Source of the DNA: Variovorax sp. OV700
GTDB taxonomy: Bacteria; Pseudomonadota; Gammaproteobacteria; Burkholderiales; Burkholderiaceae_C
DNA: 64,000 nucleotides
Direction: 5' to 3'
NCBI RefSeq assembly: GCF_900099805.1
Contig: NZ_FNDR01000013.1
Coordinates: 1 to 64,000 of the forward strand
A program made the position numbers and the translations under genes. Positions 49,856 through 57,758 of the stretch are shown here, in pieces (position 1 is the first letter of the stretch; each line of letters begins with the position of its first letter). Under the pieces are notes generated by a model. The model made no database searches, had not been told where the DNA came from, and worked only from the letters and a program-made list of their open reading frames with translations.

Positions 49856-50461
49856 ATGGGCAACCGACTTTCTCAGATCGCCACCCGCACCGGCGACGAC
49901 GGCACCACCGGCCTCGGCGACAACACGCGCGTGCCCAAGGACCACCTGCGCGTGCACGCCATGGGCGACGTGGACGAGCTCAACTCGCAGATCGGCGTGC
50001 TGCTCTGCGAGCCCATGCCGGAGCCCGTGCGCGAGCTGCTCGTCGACGTGCAGCACCAGCTCTTCAATCTGGGCGGCGAGCTCTCGATGCCCGGCTACAC
50101 GCTGTTGAAGGCCGACGCGCTGCTGCAGCTGGACAACGCGCTCGCCGAGCACAACGCCGCCTTGCCGCGCCTGGCCGAATTCATCCTGCCCGCGGGCACG
50201 CGCGCAGCCTCGCTCGCGCACGTGTGCCGCACGGTCGCGCGCCGGGCCGAGCGCGCCGTGGTGGCGCTGGGCGCGACGGCTGAACTCAACGATGCGCTGC
50301 GCCAATATCTCAACCGGCTCAGCGATCTGCTCTTCGTGCTTGCGCGCGTGCTCAATCGGATGAACGGCGGCGACGATGTGTACTGGAAGAGCGAGCGCAT
50401 GGCGCGCGCCGCCGCCGCGGACGCCGCCGAACCCAACGACGACCAAGGAAGCTCATCATGA
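49856..50461 (+). CDS. cobO: Cob(I)yrinic acid a,c-diamide adenosyltransferase, PduO type
   Basis: 201 residues. The N-terminal ATP loop TRTGDDGTTGLGDNTRVPKDH, the dyad HLRVHAMGDVDELNSQIGVLL and the RTVARRAERAVV helix are signatures of PduO-type (MMAB) adenosyltransferases. It makes adenosylcobalamin from Cob(I)alamin and ATP. AGGAG precedes the ATG. The stop overlaps the next gene by 4 nt. The symbol is approximate: the fold is PduO, not CobA. Confidence 0.88.
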   Translation: MGNRLSQIATRTGDDGTTGLGDNTRVPKDHLRVHAMGDVDELNSQIGVLLCEPMPEPVRELLVDVQHQLFNLGGELSMPGYTLLKADALLQLDNALAEHNAALPRLAEFILPAGTRAASLAHVCRTVARRAERAVVALGATAELNDALRQYLNRLSDLLFVLARVLNRMNGGDDVYWKSERMARAAAADAAEPNDDQGSSS

Positions 50462-50823
50462 CCAAGAAGATGCCTGCTCATTCATTCGCACTGGCCGCCG
50501 CGAGCGCGGCGATCCTTCTGCTGTCCGCCGCCGGCGTTCACGCCCAGAGCGCCGACAACCCGCCCCAGGCGCAGCCCGCGCACACGCTTCCGCCGCCGCC
50601 ACGCGATAGCAAGGTCGTGAACAGCGTGCAGCGCGGCACCAACGCCGCTGGCCGGGGCATCGACCGTGCCGAAGACGCGACGCGGCGCGGTGTGAACAAC
50701 GTGTCGGAAAAAGCCAGCCGGCCGGTGCGCAGAGTGGGTGAGTCCTTCGGTCGCAAGCTAGCGCCGGGCTCCAGCGGGCGTACCGCGCCACCGCCGGTCG
50801 GGCCGCAAGGCAACGCGCCCTGA
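50458..50823 (+). CDS. Small secreted protein, unknown
   Basis: 121 residues with a signal peptide (cleavage after VHAQ), then a Pro-rich stretch (NPPQAQPAHTLPPPPRD). The charged helix-forming segment NSVQRGTNAAGRGIDRAEDATRRGVNNVSEKA could be amphipathic. The tail is Pro/Gly-rich. Its ATG overlaps the cobO stop (ATGA), so it is coupled to it. No family recognised. Confidence 0.68.
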   Translation: MTKKMPAHSFALAAASAAILLLSAAGVHAQSADNPPQAQPAHTLPPPPRDSKVVNSVQRGTNAAGRGIDRAEDATRRGVNNVSEKASRPVRRVGESFGRKLAPGSSGRTAPPPVGPQGNAP

Positions 50824-50866
50824 TCGAACTTCGTCAGGGTCAGACCAGGGGGCGATCCCGCCGACG

Positions 50867-51075
50867 GGGTACCTTTCTCCGCGAATGTCCCCCGCCCTTC
50901 GGGCTCCTCCTTTATTTCGCTGCGCAAGGCACCCCGCCAGCGGGAGCGTTGCAAAGAGCGGTGGTTGATCAGCGGTACACCAACAGCGTGCCCCAGTGCA
51001 CAGGGCGCCGGGTGCTCCGCGCAGCGAAATAAAGGAGGAGCCGAAGGCGGGGGACATTCGCGGAGGGGAGTACCC
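50867..51075. repeat. Long imperfect inverted repeat (possible MITE/REP)
   Basis: The left arm (about 50867-50935) and right arm (about 51012-51075) are reverse complements with few differences. They share a core reading CCGCGAATGTCCCCCGCC, then TTCGG, then CTCCTCCTTTATTTCG and CTGCGC. The spacer is about 76 nt. The 310-nt gap between the secreted protein and CYTH genes consists mainly of this element, and no coding frame fits it. No transposase is present. Confidence 0.8.
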
Positions 51076-51133
51076 GGTGGCCTGTGCACGTACCCCGAAC
51101 ACAAAGCAAGCCACAACTCAAAGCACGACCGAG

Positions 51134-51673
51134 ATGGCAAGAAACATAGAGATCAAGGCCCGCATCGACAGCGTGGAACGCGTGGCGCTCATCGCCGCGA
51201 AGCTGGCCGAATCGGGCCCGATCGAAATCGCGCAGGACGACACGTTCTTTCGCTGCGAGAACAGCGCCGATCGACTCAAGCTGCGCACCTTCGCGCCCGA
51301 CCATGCGGAGCTGATCTTCTACCGCCGCGCGAACAGCAGCGGCCCGAAAGAGTCGTTCTATCTGATCTCGCCCACCACCACGCCCGACACCTTGCGCGAG
51401 TCGCTCACGCTGGCCTGGGGCCAGGCCGGCCGTGTGCGCAAGCAGCGCCGGCTCTTCATCGTGGGCCGCACGCGCGTGCATCTCGACCGCGTGGAGGGCC
51501 TGGGCGAATTCCTCGAACTCGAGGTGGTGCTGAAAGAGGGCGAGCCCGCTGAAGACGGCGTGGCCGAAGCGAATGCGCTCATGGCGCAACTCGGTATTGC
51601 ACCCCGCCAGCTGGTGCAGGGCGCCTACGTCGACCTGCTGCGCGCTGCTGCTGCTGCTGCTGCTGCTGCTTGA
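51134..51673 (+). CDS. CYTH domain protein (class IV adenylate cyclase/ThTPase-like)
   Basis: 179 residues. The start is the CYTH signature RNIEIKARIDSVERV (ExExK-like), with KLRTF, RVHLDRVEGLGEFLELEVVLK continuing the beta-barrel. CYTH proteins hydrolyse triphosphates or act as class IV cyclases; which applies is unclear. The C-terminus is nine consecutive Ala encoded by nine GCT repeats (51644-51670) right before the stop. It lies next to the long inverted repeat, which ends about 60 nt upstream. Confidence 0.82.
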   Translation: MARNIEIKARIDSVERVALIAAKLAESGPIEIAQDDTFFRCENSADRLKLRTFAPDHAELIFYRRANSSGPKESFYLISPTTTPDTLRESLTLAWGQAGRVRKQRRLFIVGRTRVHLDRVEGLGEFLELEVVLKEGEPAEDGVAEANALMAQLGIAPRQLVQGAYVDLLRAAAAAAAAA

Positions 51674-51679
51674 GTCCCG

Positions 51680-52318
51680 TCAGCGCCAGCCCGCGGCCTT
51701 GAGCTGGTCCGCGAGCTCCTGCGCAACCTTGGCATAGCCCTTGGCATTGGCATGGATGCGATCGGAGCGCAGCGAGGCGTCCGACAGCACGCTCGAATAC
51801 ACATTGGCGACAAGCAGCGCCTGCCCTGACTTCGCGACCTCGTCGTAGAACGACGCATCGCTGAGCGAGCCGACTGCCGCGCGCATTGCATCGGGCGAGG
51901 GCGTGGCCAGCAGTGCGACATGGGGCGTGTGCGCACGCGCCTGGCTCACGAGGGCCGCAAGGTTGTCGCGCGTGGCAGAGGGCGACACGCCGCGCAGCAT
52001 GTCGTTGCCGCCGATGCCGATCAGGATGGCGTCGTAGCTGCCCGCCGCCAGCAGCGACGGCAGGCGCTCCAGCGCCCCGGCCGAGGTGTCGCCATTGACG
52101 CCCGCGTTGTCGATCTGCCAGCCGGTGAGCTCGCCCAGTTTCACGGGCCAGGCCGCCTCGGGCGGCGCGCCATAGCCGAAGGTGAGGCTGTCGCCCAGCG
52201 CGAGCACGCGGGCGTCGGATTTCAATGCGGCGGCGGAGGGCTTGCGCTTGCCGCACGCGGCCAGCGCGGCGGCTGCGGAAATGCCGGCCAGCAGGTGGAA
52301 AAGGTGTCGTCGCTTCAT
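51680..52318 (-). CDS. SGNH/GDSL esterase, TesA-like lipoprotein
   Basis: 212 residues. Signal with lipobox LAAC, so probably a lipid-anchored periplasmic enzyme. Block I is LALGDSLTFGYG, then the NGDTSAG region, block III IGIGGNDMLRG, and block V DRIHANAKGYAKVAQ with the catalytic Asp and His. It is an arylesterase/lysophospholipase/thioesterase of the TesA family. It converges on the CYTH gene (6 nt between stops). Confidence 0.87.
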   Translation of the reverse strand: MKRRHLFHLLAGISAAAALAACGKRKPSAAALKSDARVLALGDSLTFGYGAPPEAAWPVKLGELTGWQIDNAGVNGDTSAGALERLPSLLAAGSYDAILIGIGGNDMLRGVSPSATRDNLAALVSQARAHTPHVALLATPSPDAMRAAVGSLSDASFYDEVAKSGQALLVANVYSSVLSDASLRSDRIHANAKGYAKVAQELADQLKAAGWR

Positions 52319-52359
52319 GCTGGTCGCGAGCTTAAACGCATTCAATGAAGCACCCGGGC

Positions 52360-52788
52360 TCAGCCCTTGCGGGCGGCGGCATGCGTCTTGCGCAGCTCCG
52401 CCTGCATCTGCTTCCAGAGCACCGGCCCACCTTTTTCCATGGCGGCCGCTGCCGCTGCGCTCTCGCGCGTGACCGGCTGGTGCTTGCGCCCCCAGATGCC
52501 GATCTGCGCCACCACCGGCAGCAGGTCGATGCCCATGGGTGTCAGGCTGTAGATGGCCTTCTGCTTGTGCGTGGGATCGTCCGCCTTGTGGAGCACGCCG
52601 TGCTCCACGAGCTTGCCCAGGCGCTCGGTGAGGATGTTGGACGAGATGCCTTCGTCGGATTGCAGGAATTCCCTGAAGTGCCGCTTGCCCGCAAACATCA
52701 TGTCGCGAACGATGAGCAGACTCCAGCGGTCGCCGAAGACCTCGAGCGACAGGTTGATGGGGCACTGGGATCTCTGCTGGTTCGCCAT
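52360..52788 (-). CDS. HxlR-family transcriptional regulator
   Basis: 142 residues. Core CPINLSLEVFGDRWSLLIVRDMMFAGKRHFREFLQSDEGISSNILTERL shows the HxlR winged-helix with the conserved Cys and GDRW motif. The C-terminus is Lys/Arg-rich. Such regulators often control divergent oxidoreductase genes; here the divergent neighbour is the RibD-type reductase at 52904. Confidence 0.9.
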   Translation of the reverse strand: MANQQRSQCPINLSLEVFGDRWSLLIVRDMMFAGKRHFREFLQSDEGISSNILTERLGKLVEHGVLHKADDPTHKQKAIYSLTPMGIDLLPVVAQIGIWGRKHQPVTRESAAAAAAMEKGGPVLWKQMQAELRKTHAAARKG

Positions 52789-52903
52789 CGCAATATCGAT
52801 CTCGTTTTGAAACTGCTTGCATTTTCGTAGCAGTTCTCCAATACTTCAACCGATTGCAAATCAAGAGCAGTTGCTGAGCAAGCGTCCCCGAAGGAGAAGC
52901 CTC

Positions 52904-53494
52904 ATGAGAAAGCTCGTCCTGCAAATGCAAATGTCGGTCGATGGCAGCGTCGCAGCTGCCAATCCCGGCCTCGACTGGCAGCTTTGGGGGTGGGGTGAGC
53001 GCTGGAATTGGGACGATGCGCTCAAGCAGTACTTCAACGAAGTCTTCGAGTCGGTCGACACCATTCTGCTGAGCCGCAAGATCATCGAGGAAGGCTATCT
53101 CGACCACTGGGGCCGCGCGGCACGCAACCATCCGGCCGATCCGTACTACGCCTTCGCGCGGAAGGTGGTCGATGCGCGGAAGGTCGTGCTCACCGGCAAG
53201 CTGAAGACATCGCGATGGCCGCGTACCGACATCGCGAGCCGAAGCATGGTGGACGAGGTGAATGCGCTGAAGCAGCAGCCGGGCGCCAACATTCTCTGCA
53301 TCGGCGGCGCCGGCTTTGCATCGTCGCTCGTCGCCGAAGGGCTCGTCGACGAGTTTCAGTTCTTCGTGAATCCGATGGCCGTCGGCGGTGGTCGCTCGGT
53401 GTTTCACGACCAGCGCAACGGCCACAAGTTGCGCTTGCTCGGCTCCAGGGCCTACGAATGCGGTGTCGTGGTCAACCGCTACGCCCCTTGTTGA
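52904..53494 (+). CDS. Dihydrofolate reductase-like (RibD C-terminal domain) protein
   Basis: 196 residues. The N-terminus LVLQMQMSVDGSVAAANPG and later NILCIGGAGFASSLVAEGLVDEFQFFVNPMAVGGGRSVF match the RibD C-terminal/DHFR-like family. They are NADPH-dependent reductases, mostly of unknown substrate. AAGGAG precedes the ATG. It lies divergent from hxlR (115 nt), which probably regulates it. Confidence 0.87.
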   Translation: MRKLVLQMQMSVDGSVAAANPGLDWQLWGWGERWNWDDALKQYFNEVFESVDTILLSRKIIEEGYLDHWGRAARNHPADPYYAFARKVVDARKVVLTGKLKTSRWPRTDIASRSMVDEVNALKQQPGANILCIGGAGFASSLVAEGLVDEFQFFVNPMAVGGGRSVFHDQRNGHKLRLLGSRAYECGVVVNRYAPC

Positions 53495-53616
53495 AGGACA
53501 ACGCGCCGCCCCGATACCAGCGCTTACCTGATTTCACCTGACGGCGACCTGATGTGCTCCGGGCAGACACAAGCGCCACTGACAATGGACTCGTCATCAA
53601 CACGAAGGAGTTCCAG

Positions 53617-54099
53617 ATGATCATCAATTCAAAGAGCATGGCCGTCGCTGCTGCGGCACTCGCGATGTGCATGGCGGCGGGAAGTGCCTTCGCGCAGGAC
53701 CGTGGCCACAACTTCGGCCATGACCGCGGCAACGATCAAAGCAACGGACGCTACGAACCAGGGAATGGCCGCTCCGACCAGGGCAACGGCCGCTATGAAC
53801 AACAGGAGCGCCGATTCGACCGGCACGACAACCGCGGCGGCAACCACTACGGCCGCGAGGACTACCGTCCGGGCCGTCAGTTCGATCGCGGCGGCTACCC
53901 GCAGCCGCACGCAGAGTGGCGCCGTGGGGGCCGTGTACCGCACGAATACCGCGGTCGCAACTACGTGGTGAACGACTATCGGGCCTATCGCCTGCAGGCG
54001 CCGCCCCGCGGCTACCAGTGGGTGGGCGTCGGCGGCGACTACGTGCTCGCGGCCATTGCGACGGGTGTGATCGCGCAGATCATCGTCGGCAGCCAGTAA
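53617..54099 (+). CDS. RcnB-like periplasmic protein
   Basis: 160 residues. Signal peptide (ends SAFAQD), then a very Asn/Asp/Gly/Arg-rich, low-complexity region with repeated RGNDQSNGRYEPGNGR units. The C-terminal domain is RcnB-type (VPHEYRGRNYVVNDYRAYRLQAPPRGYQWVGVGGDYVLAAIATGVI). RcnB proteins affect nickel/cobalt homeostasis in E. coli, though many homologues are uncharacterised. AAGGAG precedes the ATG. A terminator follows. Confidence 0.82.
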   Translation: MIINSKSMAVAAAALAMCMAAGSAFAQDRGHNFGHDRGNDQSNGRYEPGNGRSDQGNGRYEQQERRFDRHDNRGGNHYGREDYRPGRQFDRGGYPQPHAEWRRGGRVPHEYRGRNYVVNDYRAYRLQAPPRGYQWVGVGGDYVLAAIATGVIAQIIVGSQ

Positions 54100-54137
54100 A
54101 GACTAAAGGCAGGCGCGTCATGCGCCAAGCTTGGAGA

Positions 54138-54167
54138 ACGCCGCAGCAATCCTGCGGCGTTTTTTTT
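54138..54167 (+). terminator. Rho-independent terminator
   Basis: ACGCCGCAG (54138-54146) pairs with CTGCGGCGT (54152-54160), followed by seven T. It ends the RcnB-like gene. Confidence 0.9.
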
Positions 54168-54186
54168 GCTTTAGCGCGCGAAGCGC

Positions 54187-54450
54187 TCAGGCCGCTACGG
54201 TAGGCAGCGACTGGGCGCACACATTGCGCCCCGTGATCGTGAGCCGCAAGCCGCCGCCATGCCATTCGAGCCAGTTAAGGCTCACATACGCATCGATGTC
54301 GGCGTCGTCGATGCGGTCGGCCTGGCGGCTCTGCAGCAGTTCGACGGTGGCGGGCAGTGCCCGTCTGAGCCGCTCGCGCCGTTCGGCGGCGTCGGCGGCC
54401 TTCTGGGCTGCCTTGGTTTGCTGCTGTTGCTGCTGCGGGGTCGATGCCAT
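54187..54450 (-). CDS. Small hypothetical protein with poly-Gln start
   Basis: 87 residues beginning MASTPQQQQQQTKAAQK, then helical AERRERLRRALPATVELLQSRQADRIDDADIDAYVSLNWLEWHGGGLRLTITGRNVC. The ORF is conserved-looking (no low GC), with its own Met at 54450. Six Gln codons follow the start. I do not recognise the family. It lies between the RcnB terminator and cysB and is transcribed in cysB's direction. Confidence 0.5.
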   Translation of the reverse strand: MASTPQQQQQQTKAAQKAADAAERRERLRRALPATVELLQSRQADRIDDADIDAYVSLNWLEWHGGGLRLTITGRNVCAQSLPTVAA

Positions 54451-54565
54451 TGCTGATCCGTTCCGGGAAGCCAAGGAATTAACCCGAATGTACGCCGCCT
54501 GTGTGAAGCAGCCAGCTTCTTTTTTTAAACCTGTGTCGGCAAGCGTTGAATACGTCGCGCCGGCG

Positions 54566-55510
54566 CTAGATTTCGTAGTGCGAGCCCTTCGCTTCATCGC
54601 CCAGGGCCTTTTCGACCACGCTGCGCGTCAAGGTCGGTGCAAACGACTCGATGAACGAATAGACGTACTTGCGCAGGTAGTTGCCGCGCCGCACCGCCAG
54701 CTTGGTGAGGTTGATTCCGAACAGCCGGCCCGCATCGAGCGCGCGCAACTGCGTGTCGCGCTCGGCCTCGTAGGCCACGCCGGCGACGATGCCCACGCCC
54801 ATGCCCAGCTGCACGTAGGTCTTGATCACGTCGGCGTCCATGGCCGCCAGCACGATGTGCGGTGTGAGCCCACGCTGCGCAAAGGCCTCGTCGATGCGCG
54901 AGCGGCCGGTAAAGCCGGTGTCGTAGGTGATGAGCGGATAGCGCGTGAGCGCCTCAAGCGTCAGTGGCGCATCAAGCAGCGCATGGCCCGGCGGCACCAC
55001 CACCGAGTGCGTCCAGCGGTAGCAGGGCAGGGCCACCAGCTGGGGATAGTCGCCCAGCGCCTCGGTTGCAATGCCCACGTCGGCTTCACCGTCGATCAGC
55101 ATCTGCGCGATTTGCTTGGGCGAACCCTGGTGCAGGTGCAGCTTCACGTTGGGAAACTGCGCGCGAAATTCCTGAACCGCCACCGGCATGGCGTAGCGCG
55201 CCTGCGAATGCGTGGCCGCCACCGAGAGCAGCCCGCTCTGCTGCGCCACAAACTCCTGCCCTGCCTGCCGCAGGTTGCTGCTTTCCATCAGCATGCGTTC
55301 GATGATCGGCAGCACGTGGCCGCCTGGCTCGGTGAGCCCGGTGAGCCGCTTGCCGGCGCGCACAAAAAGCTCGATGCCGAGTTCCTCCTCCAGCTCGCGG
55401 ATCTGCCGGCTCACGCCCGGTTGGGAGGTGTGCAGGGTGTGGGCGACCTCGGTCAGATTGAAGCCGCAACGAACGGCCTCGCGTACCGAGCGCAGTTGTT
55501 GGAAGTTCAT
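54566..55510 (-). CDS. cysB: CysB-family LysR-type transcriptional regulator
   Basis: 314 residues. The helix-turn-helix begins MNFQQLRSVREAVRCGFNLTEVAHTLHTSQPGVSRQIRELEEELG, typical of CysB/Cbl. The effector domain holds VVVPPGHALLD, PLITYDTGFTGRSRIDEAF and MDADVIKTYVQLGMGVGI, all close to CysB. It regulates sulfur assimilation with N-acetylserine or sulfate signals in the enterobacterial family. The frame is open farther upstream but non-coding there; ATG 55510 fits. No cys genes adjoin. Confidence 0.88.
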   Translation of the reverse strand: MNFQQLRSVREAVRCGFNLTEVAHTLHTSQPGVSRQIRELEEELGIELFVRAGKRLTGLTEPGGHVLPIIERMLMESSNLRQAGQEFVAQQSGLLSVAATHSQARYAMPVAVQEFRAQFPNVKLHLHQGSPKQIAQMLIDGEADVGIATEALGDYPQLVALPCYRWTHSVVVPPGHALLDAPLTLEALTRYPLITYDTGFTGRSRIDEAFAQRGLTPHIVLAAMDADVIKTYVQLGMGVGIVAGVAYEAERDTQLRALDAGRLFGINLTKLAVRRGNYLRKYVYSFIESFAPTLTRSVVEKALGDEAKGSHYEI

Positions 55511-55666
55511 CTGGCGCGAAGGATCGAAGGGGAGAAGGCCCGGACTGGCCGAGCGGCGATTCTCGGCACAAGTGCTTATGCGGGGAACGATGCGTTTGTT
55601 GGTTTCACATGAGCAAATCATCTGTGCCGCATTGCAGACAGGGCTTCTTCGAGTGCATTTGCAATT

Positions 55667-55682
55667 TCGCACGAGTGTGCTA
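55667..55682. promoter_or_regulatory. Putative TetR operator 1 (upstream of tetR)
   Basis: TCGCAC-GAGT-GTGCTA, one mismatch from the palindrome TCGCAC-N4-GTGCGA. It sits 12 nt before the regulator's ATG, consistent with autoregulation. It matches operator 2 at 56341-56356. Confidence 0.6.
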
Positions 55683-55693
55683 AAGTTGCTTTC

Positions 55694-56296
55694 ATGGATG
55701 CCAAGACCCAGAAAAGCGAACTCACCCGCACCGCCATCGTCGGCGCGGCGATGGACCTCGCGCTGACCGAAGGCCTGGAAGCCATCACGCTCCAGGCCGT
55801 GGCCAGCAGGCTGGCGCTCTCCAAGAGCGGCGTGTTCTCGCGGGTGGGCTCGCGAGAGGCGTTGCAGAAGGCCGTGATCGAAGAGTACGGCCGCCGCTTC
55901 CTCGCCGACGTTTTCGTGCCGGCCATGCAAAAGCCCAAGGGCCTGGCCCGGCTCAACGACATCGTCGACCGATGGATCGCGCGCACCCGTGACATCGAGG
56001 CCGAAACCGGCTGCATCTACATGGCCGGCGCCTTCGAATACGACGACCGCGAAGGCGAGCTGCGCGACCTGCTGCTCGCCGAGATCACGCGCTGGCGCGC
56101 CGCCCTGCGCCGCACGGTGCTGCAGGCGGTCGAGACGGGCGAACTGCGCGCCGACACCGACGCCGCGCAGGTCGTCAGCGAACTCAACGGCCTCATCATG
56201 GGCTTGCTGCATGACGCGCGCTTTTTGCGCGACCCTCAAGCCGCCGACCGCGCCAAGCAGACTTGGCAGCGGCTTCTTTCCAGCTACCGCGCCTGA
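55694..56296 (+). CDS. TetR/AcrR-family transcriptional regulator
   Basis: 200 residues. The helix-turn-helix TRTAIVGAAMDLALTEGLEAITLQAVASRLALSKSGVFSRVGSREAL is typical; the ligand domain is helical with GCIYMAGAFEYDDREGELRDLLL. It has its own palindromic site upstream and a perfect copy downstream before the 37-residue peptide gene, so it probably represses both. Ligand unknown. Confidence 0.9.
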   Translation: MDAKTQKSELTRTAIVGAAMDLALTEGLEAITLQAVASRLALSKSGVFSRVGSREALQKAVIEEYGRRFLADVFVPAMQKPKGLARLNDIVDRWIARTRDIEAETGCIYMAGAFEYDDREGELRDLLLAEITRWRAALRRTVLQAVETGELRADTDAAQVVSELNGLIMGLLHDARFLRDPQAADRAKQTWQRLLSSYRA

Positions 56297-56340
56297 ACCA
56301 CGGCGCCACGCAGTTTCATTCGTCTTTCTGTATTCTAATT

Positions 56341-56356
56341 TCGCACAGTCGTGCGA
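56341..56356. promoter_or_regulatory. Putative TetR operator 2 (upstream of peptide-hydrolase unit)
   Basis: TCGCAC-AGTC-GTGCGA, a perfect palindrome. It begins just after a TATTCT (-10-like, 56331-56336) and ends 16 nt before the ATG at 56373. This is a repressor position. Confidence 0.7.
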
Positions 56357-56372
56357 TAAAAGGAGAAGCACC

Positions 56373-56486
56373 ATGCTGATCATCGCCCTCTGCCTTGCCG
56401 TCTACCTGGCCGCCATTGGCGCCGAAACCGCCCGCGAGGCACTGCGCAGCCTGCCGCGCAGCAACGAAGACTGGGTCTGGTACTGA
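56373..56486 (+). CDS. 37-residue membrane peptide
   Basis: A very short gene: MLIIALCLAVYLAAIGAE, one hydrophobic helix, then a charged tail ending NEDWVWY. AAAGGAGAAGCACC provides an excellent ribosome site. It lies between the perfect TetR operator and the hydrolase gene (18 nt gap), so it is the first gene of a two-gene unit. I do not recognise the family; it may help anchor or regulate the partner. Confidence 0.7.
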   Translation: MLIIALCLAVYLAAIGAETAREALRSLPRSNEDWVWY

Positions 56487-56504
56487 ACCGAAGGAGCCCA
56501 TTGC

Positions 56505-57425
56505 ATGACGAGTAGCACCACCACCTCCGCGGCTACGCACGCAGCGCAGTCGAACTACTACCGCCCCAGCCGTGTAATGCGCACACTGCGCTTCGGCCTG
56601 ACCACCGCGCAGCGCGTGTGGCCCGCGCTCGGCGTGCGCGCCGCCTACCGGCTCTTCGGCACGCCGCTGCCGCCCAAGTGGCTCTACCGCGGGCAGTCGC
56701 CCGGCACCGACTGGCGGCGTGAAGAATGGGCTTTCGAGAACGCGAGCATCGGCATCTATCACCTGGCCACACAGGATTCAGGTGCGGAATCGGCGCCCAT
56801 CGTGCTGCTGGTGCACGGCTGGGGCGGGCATGCCGGTCAGATGCTGGCGTTGGCCAAAGTGTTGGCCGATGAAGGCCTTCGGCCCGTGCTGCTCGAGCTG
56901 CCGGCCCACGGCCGCAGCGCGGGCATCATGAGCAACTCGCCGCAGTTCGCCCGTGCCATCTCGTACGTGGTTGCAAGGCTCGTCGCAGACGGCCATGTGC
57001 TGCGCGCAGCGGTCGCGCATTCGATGGGCGCCAACGCGCTGGGGTTGGCCGCCGCACAGGGCTTGCGCGCCGAGCGGCTGGTGTTGCTCGCACCACCGGC
57101 TTCGGCGCGCGAATTCACGCGCTACTTCGCGCACACGTTCGGGCTGAGCGAGGCGACGCGGCTGGCAATGCAACGGCTGTTCGAAGCGCGGGAAGGCCTC
57201 TTGATGGCGCAGCTGGAGCCGCCGGCTGTCGGCCCGCGCATCGTGCAGCCGACGCTGATCGTGCATGACCGCGATGATCGCGTGAACCGCTTTGCTGACG
57301 CGGAGGCCTACCGCGATGCCATCAAGGGGGCGCGGCTCGTGGCCACGGAGGGGCTGGGACACCGCCGCATCCTCAAGGAAGAGGACGTGCTGCGGCAGGT
57401 GGCGCGCTTCGTGGCGCAGCCTTGA
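56505..57425 (+). CDS. Alpha/beta hydrolase
   Basis: 306 residues. IVLLVHGWGGHAGQM (oxyanion), AVAHSMGANALGLAAAQG (nucleophile Ser), LIVHDRDDRVNRF (Asp) and ATEGLGHRRILKE (His) form a complete triad. It is a lipase/esterase-like enzyme of unknown substrate. AAGGAG precedes the ATG. It is probably controlled by the upstream TetR protein via operator 2, together with the membrane peptide. Confidence 0.88.
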   Translation: MTSSTTTSAATHAAQSNYYRPSRVMRTLRFGLTTAQRVWPALGVRAAYRLFGTPLPPKWLYRGQSPGTDWRREEWAFENASIGIYHLATQDSGAESAPIVLLVHGWGGHAGQMLALAKVLADEGLRPVLLELPAHGRSAGIMSNSPQFARAISYVVARLVADGHVLRAAVAHSMGANALGLAAAQGLRAERLVLLAPPASAREFTRYFAHTFGLSEATRLAMQRLFEAREGLLMAQLEPPAVGPRIVQPTLIVHDRDDRVNRFADAEAYRDAIKGARLVATEGLGHRRILKEEDVLRQVARFVAQP

Positions 57426-57476
57426 GCTGAGCCCTGAACTGAAACGGGAGGGCTGCGCCGCCCCCCGCGTGTTCGA

Positions 57477-57755
57477 TCAGCGCGCCGGCGAGGGCGTCGC
57501 GTCGGGCAGTTCGATCTTGATGTCGAGCACTTCGAGGTCGTCCTGCTTTTCCAGGTGGACCTTGATGTCCTCGGCATTGATCTTCACGTACTTCGAGATC
57601 ACCGCCATCAGCTCGCGCTGGAGGTCGGGCAGGTAGTCGGGGCGCTTCTTGCCGCTGAGGCTGGACCGCTCGTGCGCGAGGATGATCTGCAGCCGCTCTT
57701 TGGCGACGCTGGCCGTCTTCTTCTTTTCGCCGAGCAGGAACGAGAAAAAGGACAT
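57477..57755 (-). CDS. minE: Cell division topological specificity factor MinE
   Basis: 92 residues. The N-terminal amphipathic anti-MinCD region (SFFSFLLGEKKKTASVAKERLQIILAHERS) and the beta-rich topological domain (KVHLEKQDDLEVLDIKIELP) are canonical. It oscillates with MinD to place the Z-ring. It lies 3 nt after minD and is the last gene of minCDE. Confidence 0.95.
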   Translation of the reverse strand: MSFFSFLLGEKKKTASVAKERLQIILAHERSSLSGKKRPDYLPDLQRELMAVISKYVKINAEDIKVHLEKQDDLEVLDIKIELPDATPSPAR

Positions 57756-57758
57756 GGC

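Noticed and set aside
52319..53425. Extension of the TesA-type frame to 581 residues
   Set aside because: The upstream part is antisense or out of frame to hxlR and the reductase. The lipoprotein signal begins at 52318.
55511..56383. Extension of the CysB-type frame to 605 residues
   Set aside because: The extension crosses the tetR gene on the opposite strand. The conserved LysR start is at 55510.
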